A stretch of 64,000 bases of DNA, from positions 1 to 64,000 of the forward strand of contig DAOUJG010000012.1 of NCBI GenBank assembly GCA_034423015.1, in the 5' to 3' direction. The stretch is from JAGWBJ01 sp034423015. Lineage in GTDB: Bacteria; Chloroflexota; Dehalococcoidia; Lucifugimonadales; JAGWBF01. Positions within the stretch are counted from its first letter, which is position 1, and each line of letters opens with the position of its first letter. Shown in pieces: positions 43,791 to 53,030 of this stretch. The notes below the pieces were generated by a model, which saw only the letters and a program-made list of their open reading frames with translations, made no database searches and was not told the origin of the DNA. The position numbers and the translations under genes are program-made.

Positions 43791-44891
43791 TCAGCCGCTG
43801 CCCGAACTGTGGCGCTGCCCTGCACGGGCGCGGCTAATTCGACCCTTTGTTCGCTCTATCCCCCAAACGGTCACGCCGCCCTGCGCGTCCAGGGCGGCAA
43901 GCCCACCCCCGTCAGGCCGCCAATATAGTTCGGCTACTGGGTCCTCAACATCCTGAGCCCCTACTGCGCGGCCTTTTCCATTTCTCTGCAGAGACCACAC
44001 AACCACTGCGCCATCACGCCCCCCCGATGCCATGAGCATCGAGCCAGGCGCAAAGGCAAGCGTCGTGACGGGTTGAACATGAAACTCCAGGACGCCGGGA
44101 CGCGTACCTTCTGGACCCTTTTTCCGGAAGCTCCAGACCGTCACCGCATCACCGCCGCCGGTGGCCAGAAGGGTGCCAGTATCATCAAAAGCCAGGGCCG
44201 AGGGCTTGCCAGGATATCCGAACATCTCGGAGTCCTGCCCCGTGGAGCGGCGCCAGAAATGCACCGAGTTGTCCTGGCTGCCGCAGGCTACGATACCCCC
44301 GTCCGAGCTCAGGACCATCGACACCAAAGATCCCTGCCATTCCAGCTTCTGGCGAACCTGGCCGGTGGCTGCGTCCAAGAACGTCACCCGACCATAACAG
44401 GCCGTTGCCAGCTCCCCTACGCCTGACCATGCGACCGCGCTGACGGTGCTGGGATGACCATCAGACCGCCAGAGCTCCGCGCCATCCGCGTCATACACGT
44501 AAACCTGCCGGGAGCAGGAGACCGCCAATCGTTGGCCGTCCGGCGACCACGCCGCGTTTTCCACCCAATCGCTACCTATGTCGATAGCCCGGCTTACCTG
44601 ACCTTCGGCGGCGTTCCAGATTAGGACCCGTCCGTCCTGGCCGGCCGTAGCGAAGGCGCTTCCGCTTGGGTTGATTGCCATCGAGAGCACACCACCGTCA
44701 TGAACCCCGCGCCGCTTCCACGCGGTCGCGCCAGAGTTGCCATCGAATGCGTACACGCCACCTTCGGTATCGCCGGCCACCAGCGCCTCGCCGCGCAGGA
44801 TCCAACCCCCGGCGATAGCGTAGTCGCCGACCACCGCAGACCAGCCCCGGCTGAAAACGCCCGCCGGGCTGCCGGCATCTAGATCAGACAT
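43791..44891 (-). CDS. WD40-repeat protein coupled to a CobW-family GTPase
   Basis: A 366-residue beta-propeller of about seven WD40 blades. Recognisable blade ends include GQDGRVLIWNAAEG, GSQDNSVHFWRR, GGGDAVTVWSF, GGRDGAVVVWSL and AQGGVTVWGIER. There is no signal peptide, so it is a cytoplasmic protein-interaction scaffold. The ATG at 44891 lies inside the end of the CobW-type gene (13-base overlap), implying coupled translation and a stoichiometric partner. A role in metal-chaperone assembly is inferred only from that coupling. The C-terminal 20 residues are Arg/Ser-rich. Confidence 0.82.
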   Translation of the reverse strand: MSDLDAGSPAGVFSRGWSAVVGDYAIAGGWILRGEALVAGDTEGGVYAFDGNSGATAWKRRGVHDGGVLSMAINPSGSAFATAGQDGRVLIWNAAEGQVSRAIDIGSDWVENAAWSPDGQRLAVSCSRQVYVYDADGAELWRSDGHPSTVSAVAWSGVGELATACYGRVTFLDAATGQVRQKLEWQGSLVSMVLSSDGGIVACGSQDNSVHFWRRSTGQDSEMFGYPGKPSALAFDDTGTLLATGGGDAVTVWSFRKKGPEGTRPGVLEFHVQPVTTLAFAPGSMLMASGGRDGAVVVWSLQRNGKGRAVGAQDVEDPVAELYWRPDGGGLAALDAQGGVTVWGIERTKGRISRARAGQRHSSGSG

Positions 44892-46306
44892 GCTTCGAAC
44901 CCCTCCCTCATACTCTGTCCATCGAGGTTGCGGCCGATGAAAACGAGTTGATTGCGGCGGGGCGCGTCCCCCCATTCGCGGTCCGGCTGGCCGTCAAAGA
45001 GCATGTGGACTCCCTGGAAGACGAAGCGACGCGACTCCCCCGCCACGCTGATGAAGCCCTTCATTCGGAAGATGTCCACTCCCCGCTCCCGGAGCAGTTG
45101 ACCAAGCCAGGCGTTGAGCTTTTCGGGATCGGCGTCGCCGTCTATCTCGATAGAGATCGATCCCACCTCGCCGTCATGCTCGTGCTGGGCGACCCAGGTT
45201 CGCTCGGCTTCGGTGGGAACCGTCGCTCCCTTGATGCGGTGTGTATCTGTCTCTGTATCTGTGCAGGCAGGCTCGGAGCAAAAGTTGCCCGCCAGTTTGA
45301 AAGCCTCTCCATCCGCGTTCCTCAGTTGGAGATCGAACTCCTCCGGGAGGTGCTGGGTGAAGAGGCCAACCCGATCCGGCGCAGCGACATCAAAGAAGAA
45401 CGACTTGCGCCCTGGGGAATCGAGCCGGAGGTTCACGTGCTTTCCGACACGAATCTCTTCTCCTGGATGAATGGTCTCCGCAGGTTCGGCGTACTGCCGT
45501 ACACACCACTCCGCGCTCTCCCGGAGGGCAACGTCGCCCGTGCCCTGGTCCGACACGACGACGAGGGACATCGCCGGATCAGGTCCATCGGCGAGGCTGA
45601 GTTCGTAGCGGCCAATATCGAGCGAATAGACTCCGGTCCATTCGAAGGGATACTCCGGCTCGAGGAAGGTGGGGCGGCGCTCGAGCACCTGGTCCAGGTC
45701 GAAGGCGCCGAGGTCGAGCACCGTGTCGACGGGTACGTTCGCTCGCTCGCTGCGCACGACTCGCGCCATTCGGTTCATGCCTCGGAGCCGAGATTCCAGG
45801 CTGTCGAGGGCCTCGCCGTTGACGAGGTCCGTCTTGTTGAGGACGAGAACGTCTGCGAACGCGATTTGCTCCGTGCTTTCGTCACTTCGGCCGAGCTGCT
45901 GGTCGATGTGGGCTGCATCTACGAGCGTGACGATCCCGTCAAGGGCATATTCCGCACGAAGCTCGTCGTCCATGAAGAACGTCTGAGCGACCGGACCGGG
46001 GTCGGCGAGCCCCGTGGTTTCCACCAGCACGTAGTCGAACTTGTCACGGCGCTTGTTGAGATTGTTCAGCACTCGAATCAGGTCTCCGCGCACCGTGCAG
46101 CAGATGCAACCGTTCGACATCTCGAAGACCTCCTCGTCAGCGTTGATGACGAGCGCCTGATCGATGCCGACCTCCCCGTACTCGTTCTCGATCACGGCAA
46201 TGCGCTTGCCGTGCTCCTCAGTCAAGATCCGGTTGAGCAGTGTCGTCTTGCCGGAGCCGAGAAAGCCGGTGAGGATGGTAACTGGTACTCTGCGCTGGGT
46301 GTTCAT
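44879..46306 (-). CDS. CobW/COG0523-family GTPase (metallochaperone)
   Basis: A 475-residue P-loop GTPase. Motifs are Walker A GFLGSGKTTL, the metal-binding GCICC signature in MSNGCICCTVRGD, Walker B-like VETTGLADP and the guanine specificity NKTD. The CobW C-terminal domain follows (ESRRFVFQGVHMLFDGQPDR). An additional potential metal site lies near FCSEPACTDTETDTH and HEHDGE. COG0523 proteins deliver zinc, cobalt or iron to client enzymes. A 13-base overlap couples it to the WD40 gene. A short dyad lies just upstream of the start and may be an operator. Confidence 0.9.
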   Translation of the reverse strand: MNTQRRVPVTILTGFLGSGKTTLLNRILTEEHGKRIAVIENEYGEVGIDQALVINADEEVFEMSNGCICCTVRGDLIRVLNNLNKRRDKFDYVLVETTGLADPGPVAQTFFMDDELRAEYALDGIVTLVDAAHIDQQLGRSDESTEQIAFADVLVLNKTDLVNGEALDSLESRLRGMNRMARVVRSERANVPVDTVLDLGAFDLDQVLERRPTFLEPEYPFEWTGVYSLDIGRYELSLADGPDPAMSLVVVSDQGTGDVALRESAEWCVRQYAEPAETIHPGEEIRVGKHVNLRLDSPGRKSFFFDVAAPDRVGLFTQHLPEEFDLQLRNADGEAFKLAGNFCSEPACTDTETDTHRIKGATVPTEAERTWVAQHEHDGEVGSISIEIDGDADPEKLNAWLGQLLRERGVDIFRMKGFISVAGESRRFVFQGVHMLFDGQPDREWGDAPRRNQLVFIGRNLDGQSMREGFEACLI

Positions 46307-46753
46307 AATGGAATCCTCCTTGAACCTTTATTGATATGAAGTATCGCTTCGAAGACTGGCTATTGTAAACTGCCGGGGCCGTAGTCGTCAACCAAGCGAG
46401 TTGACGTAGCGAGTGAGAACCTGGCGTGCGGCCGCAGTTGGGCGCCTCTGCTTCGCCCGGAAGCCAGGCCGCCCTGGACCATCCGCCGGCTATCTATCTG
46501 ATACATCCTCTCGTTTAGGGCTCAGGCGGGGATGGCAGGGGCGGGGGGCCCGCTGCCTCTCCGTCAATGCACCCATGGCTCCAAGGCGGCCATCGCACTT
46601 GCCAGACCAACGTGTGGATGGCAGAATGGCCTGTCCAATCTGCACAGCAGAGGCATGGACAGGCAATATTTATGCTGGCCACAAGGAGAAACAACTCCCC
46701 AAGATCCACGGGGTCGGAAGCGCCAGAACGGCAACCGGAAGGCGAGGAGATAG
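46307..46753. other. 447-base divergent intergenic region
   Basis: It separates the divergently transcribed CobW-type and M16 protease genes and should contain both promoters. Small frames here are antisense or patternless. Apart from the dyad at 46333-46345 and GGAGA before 46754, nothing is assigned. Confidence 0.4.
46333..46345. promoter_or_regulatory. Possible operator dyad upstream of the CobW-type gene
   Basis: GATATGAAGTATC has matching GATA/TATC half-sites and lies about 27 bases before the start codon in an AT-richer patch. COG0523 genes are often controlled by zinc repressors, but this sequence is not a recognised Zur box, so the call is weak. Confidence 0.25.
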
Positions 46754-49700
46754 ATGAGCGGAAGACTCAAGACCGCGGTGGCGGTGGCTGTCGCATTGCT
46801 TGCCCTGATGACGGCTGTGTTGGCGGCATGCGACCCGGAACGCACACCCACGCCAACCCCGGAGGCCACCGTCACAGCGGAGCCTACGCCGAGCGCCACT
46901 CCCCAGGCCACAGCCACGCCGCCAGCAAGCACGCCGACCCCGGCACCCACCACAACTCCGCAGCCAACGGCCACGCCGGTAAGCACGCCGACCCCGGCTC
47001 CCACTCCAACGCCGCAACCGACGGCCACGCCGGTAAGCACGCCAATTCCGGCTCCAACTCCAACACCGCAGCCGGCGGCCACTCCAACGCCGGCTCCCAC
47101 CGCAACACCGACTCCGGCGCCCACTCCAACGCCGCAGCCAACGGCCACGCCAACACCGGAACCTGATGACGATGCTCCTCTGCCCTTCGACCCCAAGGTG
47201 GTCCGCGGCACCCTCTCCAACGGGCTGAGCTACTACATCAGGCACAACGAGGAGCCCAGGGACCGGGCGCAAATTGCGCTGGCGGTCAGGGCCGGCTCCG
47301 TCCACGAAGAAGAGCACCAGCAGGGCCTTGCCCATTTCGTGGAGCACATGGCGTTCAATGGCACCGACCGCTTCGCCAAGCAGGAGATAGTGGAGTACCT
47401 GGAGTCCATAGGAAACATATTCGGCCCCGACGTGAACGCCCAGACCGGATTCGACGACACCAGGTACTGGCTGGAGATCCCGACGGACGACCCCGAGATT
47501 GCCGAGACGGCTTTCCGTATTCTCAGCGACTGGGCCTACGGGATCTCTTTCGATCCCGAAGAGGTCGATCTCGAGCGCGGCGTGATCCTGGAGGAGTGGC
47601 GCCTTTCCCAGGGATTCAGCTCCAGGCTCCAGGACAGCCTGCTCGAGCTCCTGTTCGGGTCCTCCCTCTACGCCAACCGGGCTCCCATCGGCCTCCCGGA
47701 AGTCGTCGAGGGCGCGACGGCGGAGCTCCTGAGGGAGTACTACGAGCGCTGGTACCGACCCGACCTGATGGCCGTGGTGGCCGTGGGCGACTTCGACGTC
47801 GAAGAGATGGAGGCCAAGGTAAGGCAGCACTTTGCGCCGCCGCCCGAGGGTGAGGCAAGCCAGGCGAGCGCGGCAGCCGGCCCTCAGACCGACCGGCCTA
47901 GGGTCGAGGTACCCGGCCACGAAACACCCTGGATCAATGTGTTCACTGACGTCGAGTCCCCGGGCAGCCAGTTCGTGCTGGTCCGGAAGCTGGCCCCGGG
48001 CACGGGCCGGGACCAGGCGGCGTTCCGTCGGTTCGTAGTCGAGGGACTCGCCTTCATGATGATGAATGCGAGGCTCTTCGAGCGGGGCCAGGTCGAGGAC
48101 CCGCCATATCTGGGGGCCCAGGCCCTCCGTTCGCCATACGTGGAGTCGTTGGACATTCTGCAGTTCGCGGCGTGGGTGGCGCCGGGCGGAATCGAGCGGG
48201 GGTTGGAGGTGGTGCTGGAGGAGCTGCAGCGCGTCAGGCTGCACGGCTTTACCGAGGGCGAGCTAAAGCGCGAGAAGAGCAACCTGCTGAGATCAGTGGA
48301 GAATGTATACAAGCAGCGGGACCAGGTGCCCTCGCAGAGCTTCGTCAACGAGTACGTGGACCACTTCCTGTCCGGGACGCCGGCTCCCGGCATCGAGGCC
48401 GAGTGGGAGCTGTACCAGGAGGTGCTGCCACAGATCACCCTGGATGAGTTCGCCGAGGTGGCAGAGTCCTGGACCAGGTCCCGGGACACGGCCCTGTTGG
48501 TCGTCCGGCCGGAGGAGACCGAGGCCTCCTCGGACAGCGACCTGAACGCCGCGACTCTGGCGCTGCTGGAAGCCGCGCCCACCCTGGAGGTGGCCCCCTA
48601 CGCAGACACCCTTGAGGACGTCCCGCTGCTGGAGGCGATTCCCACCCCCGGCAGCATTACCGCCGAAGAGCATATCGAGTCCATTGACGCTCAGAAATGG
48701 ACTCTGTCCAACGGGATAACGGTTCTTGCCAAGCAGACCGACTTCCGCGACGATGAAGTGGAGTTCAGGGCCTTCAGCCCCGGCGGGCACTCCCTGGCAG
48801 CGGACGAGGACCACGTGTCCGCCCTCCACGCCGCACAGCTTGTTGCCGGCAGCGGCGTTGGCCCCCACGACAACGTGGCCCTGGACAAGCTGCTGGCCGG
48901 CAAGAGGGTCTCGGTGTCCCCGTTCATCGGAGAGCTCTTCGAGGGGTTCTCAGGCAGCGCCTCCCCGGAGGACATGGAGACGCTGTTCCAGCTCATTACA
49001 CTCTATGCGACCCAGCCCAGGCTGGACCAGGCCATCTTCGACAGATACCTGGCGAGGCAGCAGAGCATCGCAGAGATCAACGCCGCCCAGCCGGACTCGG
49101 TCCTGTTCGACACCGCCAGGACCGTGCTGGCCCAGGAGCACTTCCGCCGCCGGCCTCTCACAGTGGGACTGCTGGAGGAGCTGAGCAGGGATCGGGCGGA
49201 AGCGGTCTACGCCGACCGTTTCTCGGACCTCGGGGACGCAACCTTCGTCTTCGTTGGGGCCTTCGACTGGGATGACCTGCGGTCGCTCTCCACCACGTAC
49301 CTGGCAAGCCTGCCCACAACGGGACGAGGTGAAGACTGGGTTGACCACGACATCGACCCCCCGTCCGGCATCGAGGACCATGTTGTCCACAGCGGCATCG
49401 AGCCTCGCAGCAACACGGTGCTCGCGTTTGCCGGGGACATGGACTGGAGCCGTCAGGAGGCGCTGGCCCTCAACGTGGCGGGCGAGATGCTGGGCATCCG
49501 GTTGAGAGAGCGTGTGCGCGAGCAGCTGGGCGGCACGTACTTCATCGGGGTGAACGCGGGCAGCTCAACCCTTCCGGACACAGAGTATCTGGCCTCCGTC
49601 ATCTTCGGGAGCGACCCGACACGCGTCGAGGAGCTGTTCGAGGAGGTGTTGGTCGAGGTGGAGTGGATCCGGGAAGGGGGAGAGCAGAGCTACCTGGACA

Positions 49701-49930
49701 CGGTCAAGGAGCAGCTCCGGACCACCCGGCAGGAGGACCTCAGGGAGAACGGGTTCTGGGTGGGGCAGATATCCGCCGCAACGCAGCGGGGCGAGGCCTT
49801 TACGGAGACTCTCGGATTCGATGAGGTCCTGGAGGCGCTGACGCTGGAAGATGTGGCCGCCACCGCCCAACGCTACTTCACGCCAGACATGTACGTGCGG
49901 GTCGTGCTGTACCCGGTGGAGGAGGAGTAG
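46754..49930 (+). CDS. M16-family zinc metalloprotease lipoprotein (PqqL/insulinase-like)
   Basis: A 1058-residue predicted lipoprotein: lipobox at Cys26 (VLAAC), a long Thr/Pro linker (residues about 30-137), then four M16 domains. The active first domain carries the inverted zinc motif H194-F-V-E-H198 (GLAHFVEHMAFNGT) and the downstream acidic helix. The later domains (LSNGITVLAKQTDFRDDEVE; FVFVGAFDWDDL) are inactive partner halves. This is the PqqL/YhjJ-type two-halves architecture in one chain, forming a clamshell peptidase that degrades peptides outside the cytoplasmic membrane. The start ATG follows GGAGATAG. It is monocistronic; no PQQ genes are nearby. Confidence 0.88.
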   Translation: MSGRLKTAVAVAVALLALMTAVLAACDPERTPTPTPEATVTAEPTPSATPQATATPPASTPTPAPTTTPQPTATPVSTPTPAPTPTPQPTATPVSTPIPAPTPTPQPAATPTPAPTATPTPAPTPTPQPTATPTPEPDDDAPLPFDPKVVRGTLSNGLSYYIRHNEEPRDRAQIALAVRAGSVHEEEHQQGLAHFVEHMAFNGTDRFAKQEIVEYLESIGNIFGPDVNAQTGFDDTRYWLEIPTDDPEIAETAFRILSDWAYGISFDPEEVDLERGVILEEWRLSQGFSSRLQDSLLELLFGSSLYANRAPIGLPEVVEGATAELLREYYERWYRPDLMAVVAVGDFDVEEMEAKVRQHFAPPPEGEASQASAAAGPQTDRPRVEVPGHETPWINVFTDVESPGSQFVLVRKLAPGTGRDQAAFRRFVVEGLAFMMMNARLFERGQVEDPPYLGAQALRSPYVESLDILQFAAWVAPGGIERGLEVVLEELQRVRLHGFTEGELKREKSNLLRSVENVYKQRDQVPSQSFVNEYVDHFLSGTPAPGIEAEWELYQEVLPQITLDEFAEVAESWTRSRDTALLVVRPEETEASSDSDLNAATLALLEAAPTLEVAPYADTLEDVPLLEAIPTPGSITAEEHIESIDAQKWTLSNGITVLAKQTDFRDDEVEFRAFSPGGHSLAADEDHVSALHAAQLVAGSGVGPHDNVALDKLLAGKRVSVSPFIGELFEGFSGSASPEDMETLFQLITLYATQPRLDQAIFDRYLARQQSIAEINAAQPDSVLFDTARTVLAQEHFRRRPLTVGLLEELSRDRAEAVYADRFSDLGDATFVFVGAFDWDDLRSLSTTYLASLPTTGRGEDWVDHDIDPPSGIEDHVVHSGIEPRSNTVLAFAGDMDWSRQEALALNVAGEMLGIRLRERVREQLGGTYFIGVNAGSSTLPDTEYLASVIFGSDPTRVEELFEEVLVEVEWIREGGEQSYLDTVKEQLRTTRQEDLRENGFWVGQISAATQRGEAFTETLGFDEVLEALTLEDVAATAQRYFTPDMYVRVVLYPVEEE

Positions 49931-50335
49931 GCAGGGAGAATCCATCAAGAATAACCCTCATCGCAATCCGCCGGAGGGCCGGGCCAGCACCGGGATCTCC
50001 AGACGCTCGCTGGGCATGGGCATCGGCCGTCCTGACTGCCTCCCGCGAATGGTGCCAAGACGCCGTGGCCGGCCTCCGCAGATCCTCCGAATACACGGCG
50101 CCGACATCTAGGTTCCCCCAGCGCATTCTTCCGGCTGCAGAAGTCGAGGCCAAGCAGCTTCTGGACACGGCTGCCAGCGTGCGGTCTCGCTACAAATCAA
50201 GCACCAGTTTCATCGAGAGCCCGGAGCCTCCATAAAGCCTAGGACCTGAGGCCCCCTCGTAGTTGAAGGGTGCTGGTGACCTGTCCCCCCCATCTGTACT
50301 GCTAGTATAAGGCCTCCCCAAACCAACTTAGGGCG
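49931..50335. other. 405-base stretch without a confident gene
   Basis: One plus-strand frame ending near 50234 (LPAAEVEAKQLLDTAASVRS) looks faintly protein-like but has no start codon and no recognisable domain, so it may be a gene remnant. Base composition becomes AT-richer toward 50300, where the ATPase/TOPRIM-like island begins. Confidence 0.35.
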
Positions 50336-50920
50336 CTATTCACTACTCCACTGTCGAAATGAACTGCGCACGTCTTCCACAAAGCGCCTGAGGGAACTAT
50401 CTGTCCCCATGGCTCGCTCGATGTCCATTTGTTTCACTAAGTCTTCGGCAAATTCCACACCGCCGATGGCCGGCACAATACCGGCATCGCGAATAGCCTG
50501 TGCGAGCAGTTGTTTATATCGATCCCGGTCGCATTTCTGATCCGGGGCATCGCAACCGCGGCCAAAGACCACCCTGAATGCAGCACCGTCGAGTAGCAGC
50601 CACCGTTCGATGTGAGGGTCGGGAATCGCAAATGCCAAGGGTGCCGGGGCTACATCAGTCTGCAACTCCCGGAGCCGCTCGCTTAAACCTCTACAATTGG
50701 CATCCGTGCAAACGACTATCAGGTCGGGATAAGGACTGCGTTGATTTGTCAAATCTCTCAGGTAGCAATCCAACTCGTCAACGACTCGTCCATGGCCTCC
50801 TGATGCGCGTCGCCAGTCGAGATTGACCGGGATATCGAATTCACAAGCAAGCCGTCGTACCAACGCGTCAATAACCTGTCGATGTGCGTAGTCTTCACCG
50901 AACAGAGCGATCCTACGCAT
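50336..50920 (-). CDS. DUF4276-/TOPRIM-like partner of the adjacent AAA ATPase
   Basis: A 194-residue protein whose ATG (50920) overlaps the ATPase stop by eight bases. It starts RRIALFGEDYAHRQVIDALV, the position where TOPRIM/OLD-type nucleases carry their first acidic residue. PDLIVVCTDANCRG follows (second acidic motif), then IPDPHIERWLLLD, which I associate with the DUF4276 group. Such proteins are commonly encoded directly after AAA/OLD-like ATPases, and related two-gene systems (for example PARIS, Gabija and other OLD relatives) protect against phage. Catalytic residues are assigned by eye. Codon use is less GC-rich than the neighbours. Confidence 0.65.
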   Translation of the reverse strand: MRRIALFGEDYAHRQVIDALVRRLACEFDIPVNLDWRRASGGHGRVVDELDCYLRDLTNQRSPYPDLIVVCTDANCRGLSERLRELQTDVAPAPLAFAIPDPHIERWLLLDGAAFRVVFGRGCDAPDQKCDRDRYKQLLAQAIRDAGIVPAIGGVEFAEDLVKQMDIERAMGTDSSLRRFVEDVRSSFRQWSSE

Positions 50921-52223
50921 CAAAATCGCCCCTGAGTATCCGACCTGAGATTGGAAGGGAAGTCTGCACATCTTCCAATGCTTCGTTGATATCGGTCCTC
51001 CGCGCTAGCGGCCCCCAGGTGGAAAACGCCTCAATAGCCGTCTCTCGACCAGCTCGCCGTACCGGGAATACCGAATCGTCGGGAAATAGATCGGGTAGAA
51101 TGGGAGAGTGGGTCGTAACGATGTATTGAGTGGAGCCAGAACTGGCACGCGTTTTCAGCAGTTCCGCAATCAACTCGATCCGTCCTGGGTGAACCCCGTT
51201 TTCCGGTTCCTCAAAACCAACTAGGGACGGAGGCTCGTCCGTGCCAGTTAACGCCAATAGCCCCAACATGCGGAGCGTGCCCTCAGACAGCACCCTGGCC
51301 GGAATCGGTACGTTGCTTTCCCTGAGGAACAGTTCAACTTCACCCAAGCTACTCACATCCACGTCTATGCCATCCACATTTGGCATTACGATATGGAGAG
51401 CCTTTTCAACTGCGTAGAATTGTTTGGGATTAAAGGTCTTGAGTGTATTAAAGTATGCTGCAAGTTCTTCACCCATCAGCCCGATATTGCGAACTTCCTT
51501 GACGGGACCAGCCGCCCGCATACGCTCTCTCGGTTCGAAATAGAAGAACAGCCAACTCTCCAATTCCCGTCGTGTTGCTGTCATATGTGGGTAGTGGGGC
51601 GGATAATGGGGCATTGAGAGGATGGTGTGATCCAGATATCGATCGTAGTCCGTAGGATGAGACTGCCCTTCCAAGCGCAAACGGATTTTCTCTCCGGTGC
51701 GCTCAAAGAAGGGGCGCCTATTCCCAGTGGGTTCTCCTTTGCTGTTCAGCGCCGCCAAGTATTCGTCGGTCATACGCAGGACACCGGACCGGGGCAGCAT
51801 CTCAATCTCAACCCTGTACCGTAGATAGCGTTCCCGGACACGGGCCGGCGTGTTCCCTGTTTCTTCTGGTCGCCCTTCACCGCTGGGCCGGCGCATTTCT
51901 CGTATTTGCCGATTGACGGTCGCTACGACCGCCTCCGACAACACCAAATCAGCCTCTATGGAAAAGACCAACCGCTCCTGTTCCACAAGGCCTTTGATTC
52001 CCTTTTCTCCCATGGCGAACGATTCTAGAGGTTTACCACGATAAGGCGGATCAAAGGCTTCCTTCAATGTGCGACTTGTTGCTAGCTTGGAGAGCAGCTG
52101 AAGAGCATCAAGGAAATTGCTCTTGCCGGCCGCGTTCGGACCAAACAGCAAGGTGAGTGGTGTAAGCTCAACATTGACGTCGGAGAGAGATTTGTAGCCT
52201 TTAATGTGAATTCGCTTCAGCAT
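50913..52223 (-). CDS. AAA (ABC/SMC-type, AAA_21) ATPase of a two-gene defence-like unit
   Basis: A 436-residue ATPase. Walker A is LLFGPNAAGKSNFLDAL, preceded by KRIHIKGYKSLSDVNVELTP as in RecF/OLD/COG4637 proteins. The C-terminal half holds the ABC-like signature region VLSEGTLRMLGLLAL, Walker B LVGFEEPENGVHP and the H-loop IVTTHSPILPDLF. The middle region is a long insertion with charged helices. It forms an overlapping pair with the TOPRIM-like gene, so the pair is likely one system. Lower GC than the surrounding DNA and a tRNA cluster 380 bases upstream suggest horizontal acquisition. Confidence 0.85.
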   Translation of the reverse strand: MLKRIHIKGYKSLSDVNVELTPLTLLFGPNAAGKSNFLDALQLLSKLATSRTLKEAFDPPYRGKPLESFAMGEKGIKGLVEQERLVFSIEADLVLSEAVVATVNRQIREMRRPSGEGRPEETGNTPARVRERYLRYRVEIEMLPRSGVLRMTDEYLAALNSKGEPTGNRRPFFERTGEKIRLRLEGQSHPTDYDRYLDHTILSMPHYPPHYPHMTATRRELESWLFFYFEPRERMRAAGPVKEVRNIGLMGEELAAYFNTLKTFNPKQFYAVEKALHIVMPNVDGIDVDVSSLGEVELFLRESNVPIPARVLSEGTLRMLGLLALTGTDEPPSLVGFEEPENGVHPGRIELIAELLKTRASSGSTQYIVTTHSPILPDLFPDDSVFPVRRAGRETAIEAFSTWGPLARRTDINEALEDVQTSLPISGRILRGDFDA

Positions 52224-52599
52224 AGAGCTTGCTCCCGTATTCTATCCGACCCTGGGATTCGAATTATGCGACACGGTGCCTCGATTCACACTACTACCAG
52301 GTTCCACGCAACGTCGGCGGTATTGCTGCCTAGCACGAACGCGGTTCGTCCCGGTCGCGCTTATCCGAAATGAGCGAAATCAACCCAACTACATTGAAGA
52401 TAGCCTGAGCACATACGGCACCACTTCGGTAGTTCGGATGCCCTGCTATGTACCATCTTGTTGGCGAGACTGACGGCACTGTGGACACATCTGTGGAATG
52501 CGAGGATGCCGCCCCGGGTCAAGGACAGCTTGGTCCACTGCTAACCGCCCCAGAAGGGTCTGGTAGTCCTGGGCCGCCCGGAGAGACGGGGTAGGTTTG
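52224..52599. other. 376-base gap between ATPase gene and tRNA cluster
   Basis: No gene is supported. Near 52252 the sequence CCTGGGATTCGAATTA resembles part of a tRNA T-arm, which might be a remnant of an integration site, but only this short piece matches. Composition is AT-richer than the chromosome around it. Confidence 0.3.
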
Positions 52600-52602
52600 T
52601 GG

Positions 52603-52676
52603 CGCGCTTGGCGGGACTCGAACCCACGGCCTCAGCCTCCGCAGGGCTGCGCTCTATCCAGCTGAGCTACAAGCGC
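52603..52676 (-). tRNA. tRNA-Arg(GCG)
   Basis: Acceptor GCGCTTG/CAAGCGC, D-arm AGCTCAGCTGGATAGAGC, anticodon stem-loop CAGCC-CTGCGGA-GGCTG with anticodon GCG, T-arm GTGGG-TTCGAGT-CCCGC, discriminator G. The next three bases read CCA (52600-52602), so the 3' end may be encoded. Bacteria usually read CGN with an ACG (inosine) anticodon, so GCG is worth noting. Confidence 0.88.
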
Positions 52677-52714
52677 TTGCGCATTCTCGAGTCACCGCCG
52701 GTAGGGGGATGTGG

Positions 52715-52797
52715 TGCCGAGGGTGGGATTTGAACCCACACGCCCGTAAGGGCACTACGCCCTGAACGTAGCGCGTCTGCCGTTCCGCCACCTCGGC
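52715..52797 (-). tRNA. tRNA-Leu(CAG)
   Basis: An 83-base class II tRNA: acceptor GCCGAGG/CCTCGGC, anticodon stem-loop CTACG-TTCAGGG-CGTAG with anticodon CAG, a variable arm built from TGCCCTTACGGGCG, T-arm GTGGG-TTCAAAT-CCCAC and discriminator A. CCA follows in the DNA (52712-52714). Confidence 0.92.
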
Positions 52798-52877
52798 CCC
52801 ATTCCACCATCGGGGGCAACCCTCAGCCACGTGGGCTTCGGGGCCGCTCCCCGCGACGATGGCCCAATTTACGATGG

Positions 52878-52950
52878 TGGGCGATAGAGGATTTGAACCT
52901 CTGACCTCCTCGGTGTGAACGAGGCGCTCTAACCACTGAGCTAACCGCCC
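52878..52950 (-). tRNA. tRNA-Val(CAC)
   Basis: A 73-base cloverleaf with acceptor GGGCGGT/ATCGCCC (one mismatch), D-arm AGCTCAGTGGTTAGAGC, anticodon stem-loop CCTCG-TTCACAC-CGAGG with anticodon CAC, T-arm GAGG-TTCAAAT-CCTC and discriminator A. It is the promoter-proximal member of the three-tRNA group on this strand. Confidence 0.9.
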
Positions 52951-53030
52951 ATTTGGCCAGGGGCCCATTCAATTATAGGTACCCCCGGTGCCGTATTGCA
53001 AGTCATGCAGCCGGGAGGTGGACCATCCCG

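Noticed and set aside
43401..43928. Plus-strand open frame of 175 codons
   Set aside because: It runs antisense into the WD40 gene, has no domain, signal or hydrophobic pattern, and no convincing ribosome site.
46567..47166. Frames reading His/Gly/Asn repeats near the M16 protease start
   Set aside because: They are alternate frames of the Thr/Pro linker of the protease.
49990..50234. Possible short gene ending at 50234
   Set aside because: It has a mildly protein-like sequence but no start codon, ribosome site or domain; mentioned only as a possible remnant.
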